From: Legionellales bacterium
GTDB taxonomy: Bacteria > Pseudomonadota > Gammaproteobacteria > Legionellales > Legionellaceae
NCBI GenBank assembly: GCA_003489505.1
Contig: DNMA01000182.1
Span: forward strand, 1 to 11,938
Direction of reading: 5' to 3'
Length of the DNA: 11,938 nt
Position 1 is the stretch's first letter, and each line of letters begins with the position of its first letter. The notes beneath the pieces are model-generated. The model saw only the letters and a list, made by a program, of their open reading frames with translations. It did no database searches and was not told the DNA's origin. The position numbers were made by a program, and so were the translations under genes. Positions 1-6,315 of this stretch are shown here, one piece after another.

Positions 1-96
1 CATAATATCTCCAGGGTTATTCCTCCATATTTCCCATGTTATACCCCTCAAGGGACCCCATAATATGTGACGAAATATGTGTGAAGTTTAAAAACG
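1..96 (-). promoter_or_regulatory. 5' leader and start codon of a leftward gene outside the window
   Basis: Read on the minus strand, the window ends in GGAG (12-9), five bases (ATATT) and ATG (3-1). This is a good Shine-Dalgarno site and start codon for a gene whose body lies to the left and cannot be identified. A strong promoter at 102-130 would start the transcript near 96, giving a leader of about 93 nt. The leader contains a short open frame of 14 codons (ATG at 61-59, TAA at 19-17, MGSLEGYNMGNMEE) that ends 13 nt before the start codon. It also has complementary G-rich and C-rich stretches around 40-60. Whether these regulate translation is unknown. In many gammaproteobacteria ssrS is followed by fau/ygfA, but nothing here shows that this gene is fau. 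Confidence 0.45.
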
Positions 97-101
97 TGTC
101 A

Positions 102-130
102 TTTATACCATAAATATTGGATTGGGGCAA
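102..130 (-). promoter_or_regulatory. sigma-70 promoter, leftward
   Basis: On the minus strand, TTGCCC (130-125) and TATAAA (107-102) are separated by exactly 17 bases. A TG one base before the -10 box gives an extended -10 element (TGGTATAAA). Transcription would begin near 96 and run out of the left edge of the window. The promoter lies downstream of the 6S RNA, so the left-hand gene does not depend on read-through from ssrS. Confidence 0.6.
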
Positions 131-189
131 TGATTAAACAGAAATAGATAAGTTTCAAAAGTGTTCATGCTATTGAAGGGGGGGGGTAG

Positions 190-345
190 AAAAACCCAGA
201 TGATTCGACCTGTCCCGGGCTCGGAAAATTAAGGTGGTGGTCTCACCAGTACTTTAGGCTCGCAAAAATATGCATGCACACCGTACCAGCATCTGACCTC
301 CATTCATATGCTTATCAGCCGGACAAGATGAATCACCTGAGCGAG
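190..345 (-). ncRNA. ssrS: 6S RNA
   Basis: 6S RNA binds the sigma-70 RNA polymerase holoenzyme by mimicking an open promoter and lowers transcription in stationary phase. The segment is a GC-rich island (181-360 is 49% GC by count, flanks about 30%) with no reading frame. Its ends pair in a long closing stem: 339-330 pairs with 206-197 over 10 bp with one G-U, extendable to about 13 bp. A 2x2 loop and a further stem (CUUGUCC with GGACAGG, then GGCU with AGCC) follow. The G-U pairs are valid only on the minus strand. The 3' arm runs into TTTTT (194-190). Inner parts follow the E. coli 6S order as I recall it: GGCTGATA, GGTG.GCATGC, GCCTAAA and CACCTTAA against E. coli AGCCGATA, GGTGAGCATGC, GCCTTAAAA and CACCTTGAA. 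About 156 nt is shorter than E. coli (about 184 nt), and the exact ends are uncertain. Confidence 0.72.
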
Positions 346-349
346 TCGG

Positions 350-378
350 ATTTTATGCATAATTCCAATAATTAGCAA
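350..378 (-). promoter_or_regulatory. promoter of ssrS
   Basis: On the minus strand, TTGCTA (378-373) and TAAAAT (355-350) lie 17 bases apart. The predicted start is near 343-346, at the 5' arm of the 6S closing stem, which independently supports the strand and 5' end of that RNA. Confidence 0.6.
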
Positions 379-422
379 GACTATATGAAAAAAAAGCATG
401 AATGACTGTTTGAACCTACAAC

Positions 423-451
423 TTCACATTTATCAAAAAGTATTTTAGGAT
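423..451 (+). promoter_or_regulatory. promoter for the aspartoacylase-family gene
   Basis: TTCACA (423-428, five of six consensus bases) and TAGGAT (446-451, four of six) are separated by 17 bases. The start would be near 458, giving a leader of about 34 nt. A second TATAAA at 463-468 has no good -35 partner. Confidence 0.45.
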
Positions 452-491
452 AACACTGAAGCTATAAAAAAGCACTTAACAAGGATGCAAG

Positions 492-1523
492 ATGCCTAAG
501 CCTCGAATTGAAATTGATAATAACAATTTTTATCCTGGAACTGCCAAAACGATTCATTTAAGCCTACCAGATTTATATAACTTGACTCCTATTCATCTTC
601 CTGTCCATGTGATATGTGGCAAAACACAAGGACCAACGCTTTTTGTTACAGCAGCGATTCACGGCGATGAAATCAATGGTATTGAGATTATTCGAAGACT
701 TTTAAAAAAAAGCGGCCTCAGAAAAATGGCGGGAAATTTAATTGCCATTCCAATTGTCAATGTCTATGGTTTCTTAAATCAAAAAAGACATTTAATGGAC
801 AAAAGAGATTTAAACCGTTGCTTTCCTGGCAGTCCGACGGGCTCAATTGCATCCATTTTGGCAGATATCATTTGTACTAAAATTCTTCCACATATTACCC
901 ATGCCATCGATTTACATACCGGTTCACATCATCGTTTTAATCTCCCACAAATTCGAACCAATTTAGATATTGAAGAAAATCAAACGCTTGCTTTAGCTTT
1001 TAACTCTCCTGTTATATTGCATTCTAAATACCGAGATGGTTCATTACGAGAATATGTCAATGAAAAAGGCATACCCTTTTTGCTTTATGAGGCAGGTGAG
1101 GCTTTACGCTTTGATGAATTATCCATTCGTACAGGTGTTAATGGTATTTTGAGTGTGATGTCTACATTAGGGATGATTTCAGCTGGAAAATATCATGTTA
1201 AAAAATTTACTCCGACCATCTCTCGAGAAAGCACCTGGGTAAGAGCACCCTTAAGTGGCATCATTCGACCTTTAAAAAAATCTGGGCAAAAGATTATCAA
1301 AGGCCAAACGATAGCTATTATTGCCAATCCAACCTGTAACAAAGAGTACAAGCTCGTTTCGCCGGTCTCGGGTATTATTATTGGTGACAACAAACTTCCT
1401 TTGGTGCATGAAGGCGAGGCGCTATTTCATATTGCAAGCTTTGAAACACTAACAGTGGTCAGTGAGCAATTAGATAATATCCAAGATGCTTTTGATCTCA
1501 GCGATGATGAATCAATTTTTTAA
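492..1523 (+). CDS. succinylglutamate desuccinylase/aspartoacylase family zinc deacylase
   Basis: A 343-aa cytoplasmic hydrolase of the AstE/AspA branch of the M14 zinc carboxypeptidase fold; members remove an acyl group from an N-acylated amino acid or related amide. The zinc-site pattern is complete: HGDE (57-60, His57 and Glu60 as ligands), then DLHT with His142 as third ligand. RDLNRCFPG (105-113) is the family substrate-binding segment, and Glu200 in LLYEAGE is the likely catalytic base. Residues 250-316 form a separate beta-rich domain with biotinyl/lipoyl-like spacing (APLSGIIRPLKKSGQ), usual in the bacterial branch. Start: AAGGA at 481-485, six bases before the ATG. It precedes the SulP gene on the same strand by about 100 bases with no obvious terminator, so co-transcription is possible. 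The substrate cannot be told from sequence. The family call is firm; AstE activity proper is not shown, because no arginine-catabolism genes are nearby. Confidence 0.88.
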   Translation: MPKPRIEIDNNNFYPGTAKTIHLSLPDLYNLTPIHLPVHVICGKTQGPTLFVTAAIHGDEINGIEIIRRLLKKSGLRKMAGNLIAIPIVNVYGFLNQKRHLMDKRDLNRCFPGSPTGSIASILADIICTKILPHITHAIDLHTGSHHRFNLPQIRTNLDIEENQTLALAFNSPVILHSKYRDGSLREYVNEKGIPFLLYEAGEALRFDELSIRTGVNGILSVMSTLGMISAGKYHVKKFTPTISRESTWVRAPLSGIIRPLKKSGQKIIKGQTIAIIANPTCNKEYKLVSPVSGIIIGDNKLPLVHEGEALFHIASFETLTVVSEQLDNIQDAFDLSDDESIF

Positions 1524-1615
1524 AGCCGATTAGTGCTTAAATATTAAAATAAGACCATTTTAGTACTTTATCTCTTAACATTTCTATCATTTTGATTTAG
1601 GATGGCAAAAAAACC

Positions 1616-1620
1616 AGAGG
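1616..1620 (+). promoter_or_regulatory. ribosome binding site that decides the SulP-CA start
   Basis: AGAGG lies five bases before the ATG at 1626. The upstream in-frame ATG at 1602 has only AGG directly abutting it, which is too close to act as a Shine-Dalgarno site. The shorter start is therefore preferred. Confidence 0.6.
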
Positions 1621-1625
1621 TGTTT

Positions 1626-3848
1626 ATGATTAAAAAAACCAACATTTACTTTAAACGTTTTTTCAGAAATGACTTGTTAGCCAGTATTGTTGTCTTTCTT
1701 GTCGCAATACCTTTATGTTTAGGGGTGGCACTTGCAGCAGGCGCGCCAATTTATTCTGGGATTATCAGTGGTATATCAGGTGGTATCATAGCCGGTTTAC
1801 TTAGTCGTTCAAACTTAAGCGTGAGTGGACCATCGGCTGCCATTGTGGCGATTATCATCAGTGCATTATCCCAACTTCAACACTATGAAACTGTTTTACT
1901 TGCCATTTTTTTTGCCGGTATTTTACAAGTGATGGCAGGCTATAAAAGATGTGGTTTCTTTGCCGATTATATTCCCAATAATGTTATTCAGGGGATGTTA
2001 AGCGCCATAGGAATCCTACTGATTATCAAACAAATTCCTTTATCTTTTACGATTACTAAAAATTTTGGTGAACTGCAGGCTGCTTTAGTCGATTCGGCCG
2101 AAGGGGTTGGTTTTCACCCCTTGATGAATTTAGCATTTCATATCAATTCAGGTGGTTTAATTCTTTCAACATTCGCCTTGAGTGTAATGCTCTATATTGA
2201 AAAAACAAAAGTCTCATGGCTACAACTTTTACCTGGCGCCATTGTTGTGGTCATTCTGGGAAGTTTATTAAATATGTGGTTTATTCATCATAAATCGATT
2301 TTTGCCCAACATGTCCCCTTACTTGTGAATATCCCACAATACGATAGCTTAGGACATATTTGGCAAACATTAGCAAAACCCAACTGGTCTGAATGGCTCA
2401 ATCCGCAAGTGTATTTATATGCGTTTTTAATCGCTGCTGTGATATCTTTAGAAACCTTAATGAATATTACAGCCACAGAAAAAGTAGACCCCAGACATCA
2501 GTCGATTGATAAAGATAGAGAGCTTTACGCTCAAGGGTTGGGGAATATGATTGCTGCAATTTTTGGTGGAATTCCTTTATCTTCAGTGATTGTTCGAACT
2601 TCGGTGAATATTCAATCTAATGCTAAAACGAAAGTATCCACCATACTGCATGGGGTGTTTTTATTATTGTCGTTTTGTTTTATTCCCCATATTTTAAACC
2701 AAATTCCACTTTGTATTTTATCCAGTATTTTAATCTTTACAGGTTATAAGCTCACCAAACCCAAAATCTATCAAAGTTTATATCAACAAGGGATGCACCG
2801 TTTTCTACCTTTTATTGTGACTTTATTAGGCATCGTCTGTTTTAACTTATTACTGGGTATTATCATTGGTCTGATTACTCATCTATTTTTCATTTTACGT
2901 TCCAGTAGCCAAGTTCGAATTGACTTGATTCAAGAAGTTTATCCAACAGGTATTACCAATCGTCTCGTTTTACCTCAGCAAACAACCTTTTTAAATAAAG
3001 CCTCTTTGATTGCAGAGCTCAATACTATTCCAAATGACTCACAACTGATTATTGATGCTCGCTTTACTGAGTTCATGGATAAAGAAATCATTGAATTCAT
3101 TCAGGAGTTTAAAGAAGAGCAAGCGCCTCAAAAAAATATTTCTTTAAACTTAACTGGTTTTAAAGATCATTATGCCATTCACGATCATGTCAATTTCATT
3201 AATGTCACCACCTTTGACGCACAAAGTGTTTTAAGTCCAACGGAGGTCCTCAATATTCTCAAACAAGGGAATGAACGTTTTCTAAATGACCAAATTATTC
3301 ACCGCTGTAATATGATGGATATTCAACATACTGCAAAAACGCAACACCCTATTGCAGTTGTTTTAGGTTGTATTGACTCTAGAGTACCGGTCGAGACTAT
3401 TTTTGATATGACCTTAGGTGATTTATTTTGCGTGCGCATTGCCGGCAATGTTGTCAATGATGATATTTTAGCCAGTATTGAATATGCCTGCCATGTCGTC
3501 GGTGCTAAACTAATTGTAGTCCTTGGGCATACAGGCTGTGGTGCAATCAATGCTGCCTGTCATAACTTTAAAGAGGGTCATATCACCCAACTTCTTAAGA
3601 AAATCAAACCGGCTATTCATGTGCAAGAAAAGGTCTCTTCAACCATCAATGAACATTTTATTGCGCATGTGACCCACCTCAATATTGCACATAGCATGTC
3701 AGAAATCACTCATAAAAGCCCCATTCTTCATCAACTTCTTGAGGAACAAAAAATTGGTATGGTTGGAGCAGTTTATGACGTCCATTCTGGTCGTGTACAG
3801 TTTTCAGATTATCAAAAGGAACTCATGAATTTTACATGTGTTGATTAA
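1626..3848 (+). CDS. SulP anion transporter fused to beta-carbonic anhydrase
   Basis: A 740-aa inner-membrane protein from the preferred ATG at 1626 (numbering from there; an ATG at 1602 would add 8 residues). Residues about 15-425 are a SulP permease with some 10-12 hydrophobic helices. They include the family signature NLSVSGPSA (63-71) and the ETLMNITATEKVDPRHQ segment (275-291). Residues about 440-530 resemble a STAS domain. Residues about 537-730 are a beta-class carbonic anhydrase with zinc ligands Cys582, His635 and Cys638 and the Asp584/Arg586 dyad in CIDSR, so both halves look active. The fusion is a known bacterial architecture. It probably takes up bicarbonate or another anion and interconverts CO2 and bicarbonate at the inner face of the membrane; the ion specificity is inference. 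A hairpin follows the stop codon. No frameshift or missing key residue was seen. Confidence 0.92.
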   Translation: MIKKTNIYFKRFFRNDLLASIVVFLVAIPLCLGVALAAGAPIYSGIISGISGGIIAGLLSRSNLSVSGPSAAIVAIIISALSQLQHYETVLLAIFFAGILQVMAGYKRCGFFADYIPNNVIQGMLSAIGILLIIKQIPLSFTITKNFGELQAALVDSAEGVGFHPLMNLAFHINSGGLILSTFALSVMLYIEKTKVSWLQLLPGAIVVVILGSLLNMWFIHHKSIFAQHVPLLVNIPQYDSLGHIWQTLAKPNWSEWLNPQVYLYAFLIAAVISLETLMNITATEKVDPRHQSIDKDRELYAQGLGNMIAAIFGGIPLSSVIVRTSVNIQSNAKTKVSTILHGVFLLLSFCFIPHILNQIPLCILSSILIFTGYKLTKPKIYQSLYQQGMHRFLPFIVTLLGIVCFNLLLGIIIGLITHLFFILRSSSQVRIDLIQEVYPTGITNRLVLPQQTTFLNKASLIAELNTIPNDSQLIIDARFTEFMDKEIIEFIQEFKEEQAPQKNISLNLTGFKDHYAIHDHVNFINVTTFDAQSVLSPTEVLNILKQGNERFLNDQIIHRCNMMDIQHTAKTQHPIAVVLGCIDSRVPVETIFDMTLGDLFCVRIAGNVVNDDILASIEYACHVVGAKLIVVLGHTGCGAINAACHNFKEGHITQLLKKIKPAIHVQEKVSSTINEHFIAHVTHLNIAHSMSEITHKSPILHQLLEEQKIGMVGAVYDVHSGRVQFSDYQKELMNFTCVD

Positions 3849-3861
3849 ATCAATTTTTTAT

Positions 3862-3894
3862 AGCAAAAAAACGCTTTTTTGCTTTGCTTTTGTT
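3862..3894 (+). terminator. AT-rich hairpin after the SulP-CA gene
   Basis: AGCAAAAAA (3862-3870) pairs perfectly with TTTTTTGCT (3875-3883) around the loop ACGC. It is followed by the T-rich stretch TTGCTTTTGTT. The stem is low in GC and the T-tract is interrupted, so termination may be partial. The umuD promoter begins inside this T-rich tail. Confidence 0.45.
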
Positions 3895-3911
3895 CAAATT
3901 TGATCTATATT
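3884..3911 (+). promoter_or_regulatory. possible umuDC promoter
   Basis: TTGCTT (3884-3889) and TATATT (3906-3911) are separated by 16 bases; the start would be near 3918, giving a leader of about 26 nt. A 10-bp perfect palindrome, TCAAATTTGA (3894-3903), fills the spacer and is a candidate operator. No LexA box of the E. coli type (CTG-N10-CAG) is visible, so classical SOS control is not supported here. Confidence 0.4.
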
Positions 3912-3943
3912 TGATTTATGTACACTTATCAAAAATCAATCAT

Positions 3944-4468
3944 ATGACACATGGTGGAAAACGAGATGGTGCCGGCCGCCCTAAAGGCCGTAATCAATGG
4001 GGTGAGCCCACTCAACCGCTTCGTATCCCGCAATCTCAATTAGAGGCCGTGAAGCAATTTCTAGCTAAAGGGACACAATATTGCCCCTTATACAGTAGTC
4101 GAGTGCAAGCAGGCTTCCCCTCCCCTGCTGATGACTATATTGAGGCGCATCTCGATTTAAATGAACATCTCATCAAACATCCCGCAGCCACATTTTTTGT
4201 CAAAGCGGAAGGTGACTCGATGATTGGTGCTCATATTCAATCAGGTGACTTATTAATTGTTGATAGAAGTTTAACGCCTACGCATGGAAAAATTGTCATT
4301 GCAGCAATTCAAGGCGAACTGACAGTGAAACGTTTATATCAGCAACAAGGTAAAGTACAACTCATTCCTGAAAATCCAAATTATCCTGTGATTGATGTGA
4401 CTGAAAGCTCAGAACTTGTCATTTGGGGTGTGGTCACCCATATTATTCATCAGGCTGGGACAACTTAA
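3944..4468 (+). CDS. umuD: UmuD, polymerase V autoproteolytic subunit
   Basis: A 174-aa LexA/UmuD-family protein (S24 peptidase fold). After RecA-stimulated self-cleavage, UmuD' joins UmuC to form the lesion-bypass polymerase V. The cleavage site is Ala56-Gly57 in QAGFPSPADDY (E. coli has Cys-Gly). The nucleophile is Ser92 in GDSM and the general base Lys129 in TVKRL. Their spacing of 37 residues equals Ser60/Lys97 of E. coli. The protein is longer than E. coli UmuD (139 aa) because of an N-terminal extension with GAGRPKGR (9-16), an AT-hook-like basic segment. The ATG at 3944 is chosen because MTHGGKRDGAGRPKG is a recurring N-terminus in such extended UmuD proteins; an in-frame TTG at 3884 falls in the promoter. 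The Shine-Dalgarno site is poor. The stop overlaps the umuC start by one base (TAATG), indicating translational coupling. Confidence 0.9.
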   Translation: MTHGGKRDGAGRPKGRNQWGEPTQPLRIPQSQLEAVKQFLAKGTQYCPLYSSRVQAGFPSPADDYIEAHLDLNEHLIKHPAATFFVKAEGDSMIGAHIQSGDLLIVDRSLTPTHGKIVIAAIQGELTVKRLYQQQGKVQLIPENPNYPVIDVTESSELVIWGVVTHIIHQAGTT

Positions 4469-5706
4469 TGTTTGCCATTGTTGATTGTAATAATTTTTAT
4501 GCCAGTTGCGAACGTCTATTTCGTCCAGACTTAGCACACCAAGCTATTATTGTCTTATCTAATAATGATGGCTGTGTCATCGCACGCTCCAATGAGTCCA
4601 AAGATCTCGGCATTACAATGGGACAGCCCTATTTTCAAATTAAAGATTTGTGTGAAAAACATCAAGTTCATGTCTTTTCCTCAAACTATACCCTTTATGG
4701 AGATTTATCGGCTCGAGTAATGCAAACCATTGAATCCGAATGGCCACAAATTGAAATTTACTCGATTGATGAAGCATTTCTTGATTTATCTAGCCTGCCT
4801 GCTGAACAGCATGAAGCATTTTGTCTGCATCTTCGGCAAAAAATTTTCAAAGATGTTGGCATTCCAACATCCATTGGCATAGGACCGAGTAAAACGCTTG
4901 CAAAAGCTGCCAATTATCTAGCTAAAAAAAGTAGACAAAAATCTGTTTTTAAAATTGTGCAAGAAAAACATTGGTTAGAGCAAATTCCCATTGAAGAAAT
5001 CTGGGGCATAGGACGACAATGGGCTAAAAAACTTAAGAACCTACATATTCATACGGCTTTAGATTTAAACCAACAGTCAGCACATTTTATTCGACAACAA
5101 TTTAGCTTACCCTTGATGCAAACCACCCTGGAATTACAAGGCATCAGTTGTCATCAAATCAATGCACCGACCCCAAAAAAATCCATTGTAGCCAGTAAAA
5201 GTTTTGGACGTTGCCAAACCGAACAGTCTATCCTGGCAGAGGCGATTAGCCACCACTGCGCCAGAGCTACTGAAAAACTTCGTCAACAAAAAGGTTTTGT
5301 AGACTGTATTAGTATTTTTATTCGTACCAATCCTTTTCAAGATAAACGGCCTCAATATGCCAATCATTGTCAAATTCAACTACCCGGCCCAACAGACGAT
5401 ATCCGAATGATTACCCAAGCTGCCCGCCAAGCATTAAGCCATATTTTTAAAAAAAATTATCATTATCATAAAGTCGGTGTGGCATTTCAAAATATTATTT
5501 ACCAGCAACAACAATCACTTTTTGAAACGCATTATCCAAAAAATTCTCAAGATCTCATGCAGGTATTTGATGAGATCAAGAAAAAATATGGGCGTCATAG
5601 TGTTCGGCTTGCCGCAGAGGGCAAAAGCATGCAATGGAAAATGAAATCACTGCAACGCTCCCCTGCTTACACCACACGCTGGGATGAATTACCCATTGTT
5701 ACATAA
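4468..5706 (+). CDS. umuC: UmuC, catalytic subunit of DNA polymerase V
   Basis: A 412-aa Y-family polymerase (E. coli UmuC is 422 aa) that, with UmuD'2, copies past DNA lesions at the cost of mutations. Visible features in order: the first catalytic Asp and steric-gate Tyr in VDCNNFYASCERLF (Asp6, Tyr11); SNNDGCVIARS (31-41); catalytic Asp101-Glu102 in YSIDEAFLD; the thumb/helix-hairpin segment SIGIGPSKTLAKAAN (135-149) and IEEIWGIGRQWAKKL (175-189). A beta-clamp binding motif of the QxxLF type, QQSLF, lies at 348-352, and the UmuC-type C-terminal domain runs to the end. The ATG at 4468 gives the conserved N-terminus MFAIVDCNNFYASC; an upstream in-frame ATG at 4423 lies inside umuD and would add 15 unrelated residues. 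The 3' end overlaps the convergent orphan gene by 8 bases. Confidence 0.95.
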   Translation: MFAIVDCNNFYASCERLFRPDLAHQAIIVLSNNDGCVIARSNESKDLGITMGQPYFQIKDLCEKHQVHVFSSNYTLYGDLSARVMQTIESEWPQIEIYSIDEAFLDLSSLPAEQHEAFCLHLRQKIFKDVGIPTSIGIGPSKTLAKAANYLAKKSRQKSVFKIVQEKHWLEQIPIEEIWGIGRQWAKKLKNLHIHTALDLNQQSAHFIRQQFSLPLMQTTLELQGISCHQINAPTPKKSIVASKSFGRCQTEQSILAEAISHHCARATEKLRQQKGFVDCISIFIRTNPFQDKRPQYANHCQIQLPGPTDDIRMITQAARQALSHIFKKNYHYHKVGVAFQNIIYQQQQSLFETHYPKNSQDLMQVFDEIKKKYGRHSVRLAAEGKSMQWKMKSLQRSPAYTTRWDELPIVT

Positions 5707-6226
5707 TACGACAAACATGGGAGGTTTCGTCTTCAAAATCAGTTGGCATTTCATCATTTTCTGAGGATTCCTCAGCTTCACGATCAAATAAATTATTTTC
5801 CCGAATTTGCCCCTGAATCGGTACAAAATCAACGCCAAAAGCAAGATAGGCTTTTTGTAGAAATGCTTGTCTAAAGGTATCTGTATCCATCGGTTGCATT
5901 AATGTATCTTCTAAAATTTCTCGGCTGGCAAATAACTCATCCTGAAATGTACTCGCAGAACGGATATGAAAATCTCGATAGAGCTCACGGAATAAATTTT
6001 GATATTGCATCCATAATGCTTGAAACTGTGTTTGATTATGATCTCCAATTAAATAACGCAAAACTCGCTTTCTAATATAAGTATTCGTATGCGATTCATC
6101 TGGAACACCTAAATCTTGTCGGGCATTTTGAATTAAATTCTGTTCATAACTTTCAAGAAACTGATAAATTTGAACTGCAAAAATAACTAATTGATCAACC
6201 TTAGAACGAAGAGTAGTGTGATGCAT
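5699..6226 (-). CDS. orphan helical protein with acidic tail and C-terminal Cys-Arg-Ile-Met
   Basis: A 175-aa protein I do not recognise. It has no signal peptide or membrane segment. Residues 5-130 look almost wholly alpha-helical and rich in Gln, Leu, Tyr and Arg (e.g. LWMQYQNLFRELYRDF, 71-86). Residues 146-168 are strongly acidic (DREAEESSENDE and DFEDE). The last four residues, CRIM (172-175), fit a eukaryotic CaaX prenylation box with farnesyl-type X = Met. An acidic patch near the C-terminus is also seen in many Dot/Icm-secreted Legionella and Coxiella proteins, so a host-directed effector is possible; this is inference from short motifs. The ATG at 6226 is chosen because the TATAAT at 6258-6253 would start transcription near 6246; an in-frame TTG at 6241 lies too close to that. 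The end overlaps umuC by 8 bases. It could equally be a housekeeping protein of unknown role. Confidence 0.7.
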   Translation of the reverse strand: MHHTTLRSKVDQLVIFAVQIYQFLESYEQNLIQNARQDLGVPDESHTNTYIRKRVLRYLIGDHNQTQFQALWMQYQNLFRELYRDFHIRSASTFQDELFASREILEDTLMQPMDTDTFRQAFLQKAYLAFGVDFVPIQGQIRENNLFDREAEESSENDEMPTDFEDETSHVCRIM

Positions 6227-6229
6227 GAT

Positions 6230-6258
6230 ATGCCCATTCAAAAAAAATGGGCATTATA
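6230..6258 (-). promoter_or_regulatory. -10 box overlapping an inverted repeat before the orphan gene
   Basis: On the minus strand a consensus TATAAT occupies 6258-6253. No convincing -35 box lies 16-18 bases upstream, where the terminator of the outer-membrane gene sits. A perfect 9-bp inverted repeat, ATGCCCATT (6230-6238) and AATGGGCAT (6246-6254), separated by 7 bases, overlaps the end of the -10 box and the predicted start site and stops three bases before the ATG. The position fits a repressor operator. A hairpin in the message is less likely, because one arm would lie upstream of the transcript start. Confidence 0.45.
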
Positions 6259-6267
6259 AATAAGTTT

Positions 6268-6304
6268 AAAAAAAATATACAGGCGTGACGTATACCAGTA
6301 TATT
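6268..6304 (-). terminator. intrinsic terminator of the outer-membrane protein gene
   Basis: Read leftward from 6304: AATATAC, one T-T mismatch, GG, an 11-nt loop, CC, the mismatch partner, and GTATATT, followed by a run of T (6275-6268). It starts 11 bases after the stop codon of the outer-membrane gene, where a Rho-independent terminator is expected. Confidence 0.7.
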
Positions 6305-6315
6305 TTTAACATTGA

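Noticed and set aside
1..67. Direct repeat CATAATAT at 1-8 and 59-66 as a tandem or mobile-element repeat
   Set aside because: Only eight or nine bases match and the sequences between and after them are unrelated.
181..360. GC-rich island as a decayed transposase or transferred fragment
   Set aside because: Translations in the frames examined on both strands are short and match nothing. The long pairing, promoter, T-tract and 6S-like segments explain it better.
1193..1393. Open frames antisense to the deacylase, SulP, umuC and yaiI genes (for example 1193-1393, 2288-2476, 3323-3550, 5134-5379, 7368-7658)
   Set aside because: They lie wholly inside strongly conserved genes, show no recognisable domain, and I saw no ribosome sites that would argue for them.
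3884..3943. UmuD starting at the TTG at 3884, 20 residues earlier
   Set aside because: The added residues are hydrophobic and non-conserved, and the TTG forms part of the likely -35 box; the ATG at 3944 gives a family-like N-terminus.
3884..3943. LexA (SOS) box upstream of umuD
   Set aside because: No CTG-N10-CAG or close variant is present; only an unrelated 10-bp palindrome is seen.
5691..5722. Hairpin CCCAT...ATGGG at the umuC/orphan junction as a terminator
   Set aside because: Only five base pairs form before mismatches, the loop is large, and no T-tract follows on either strand.
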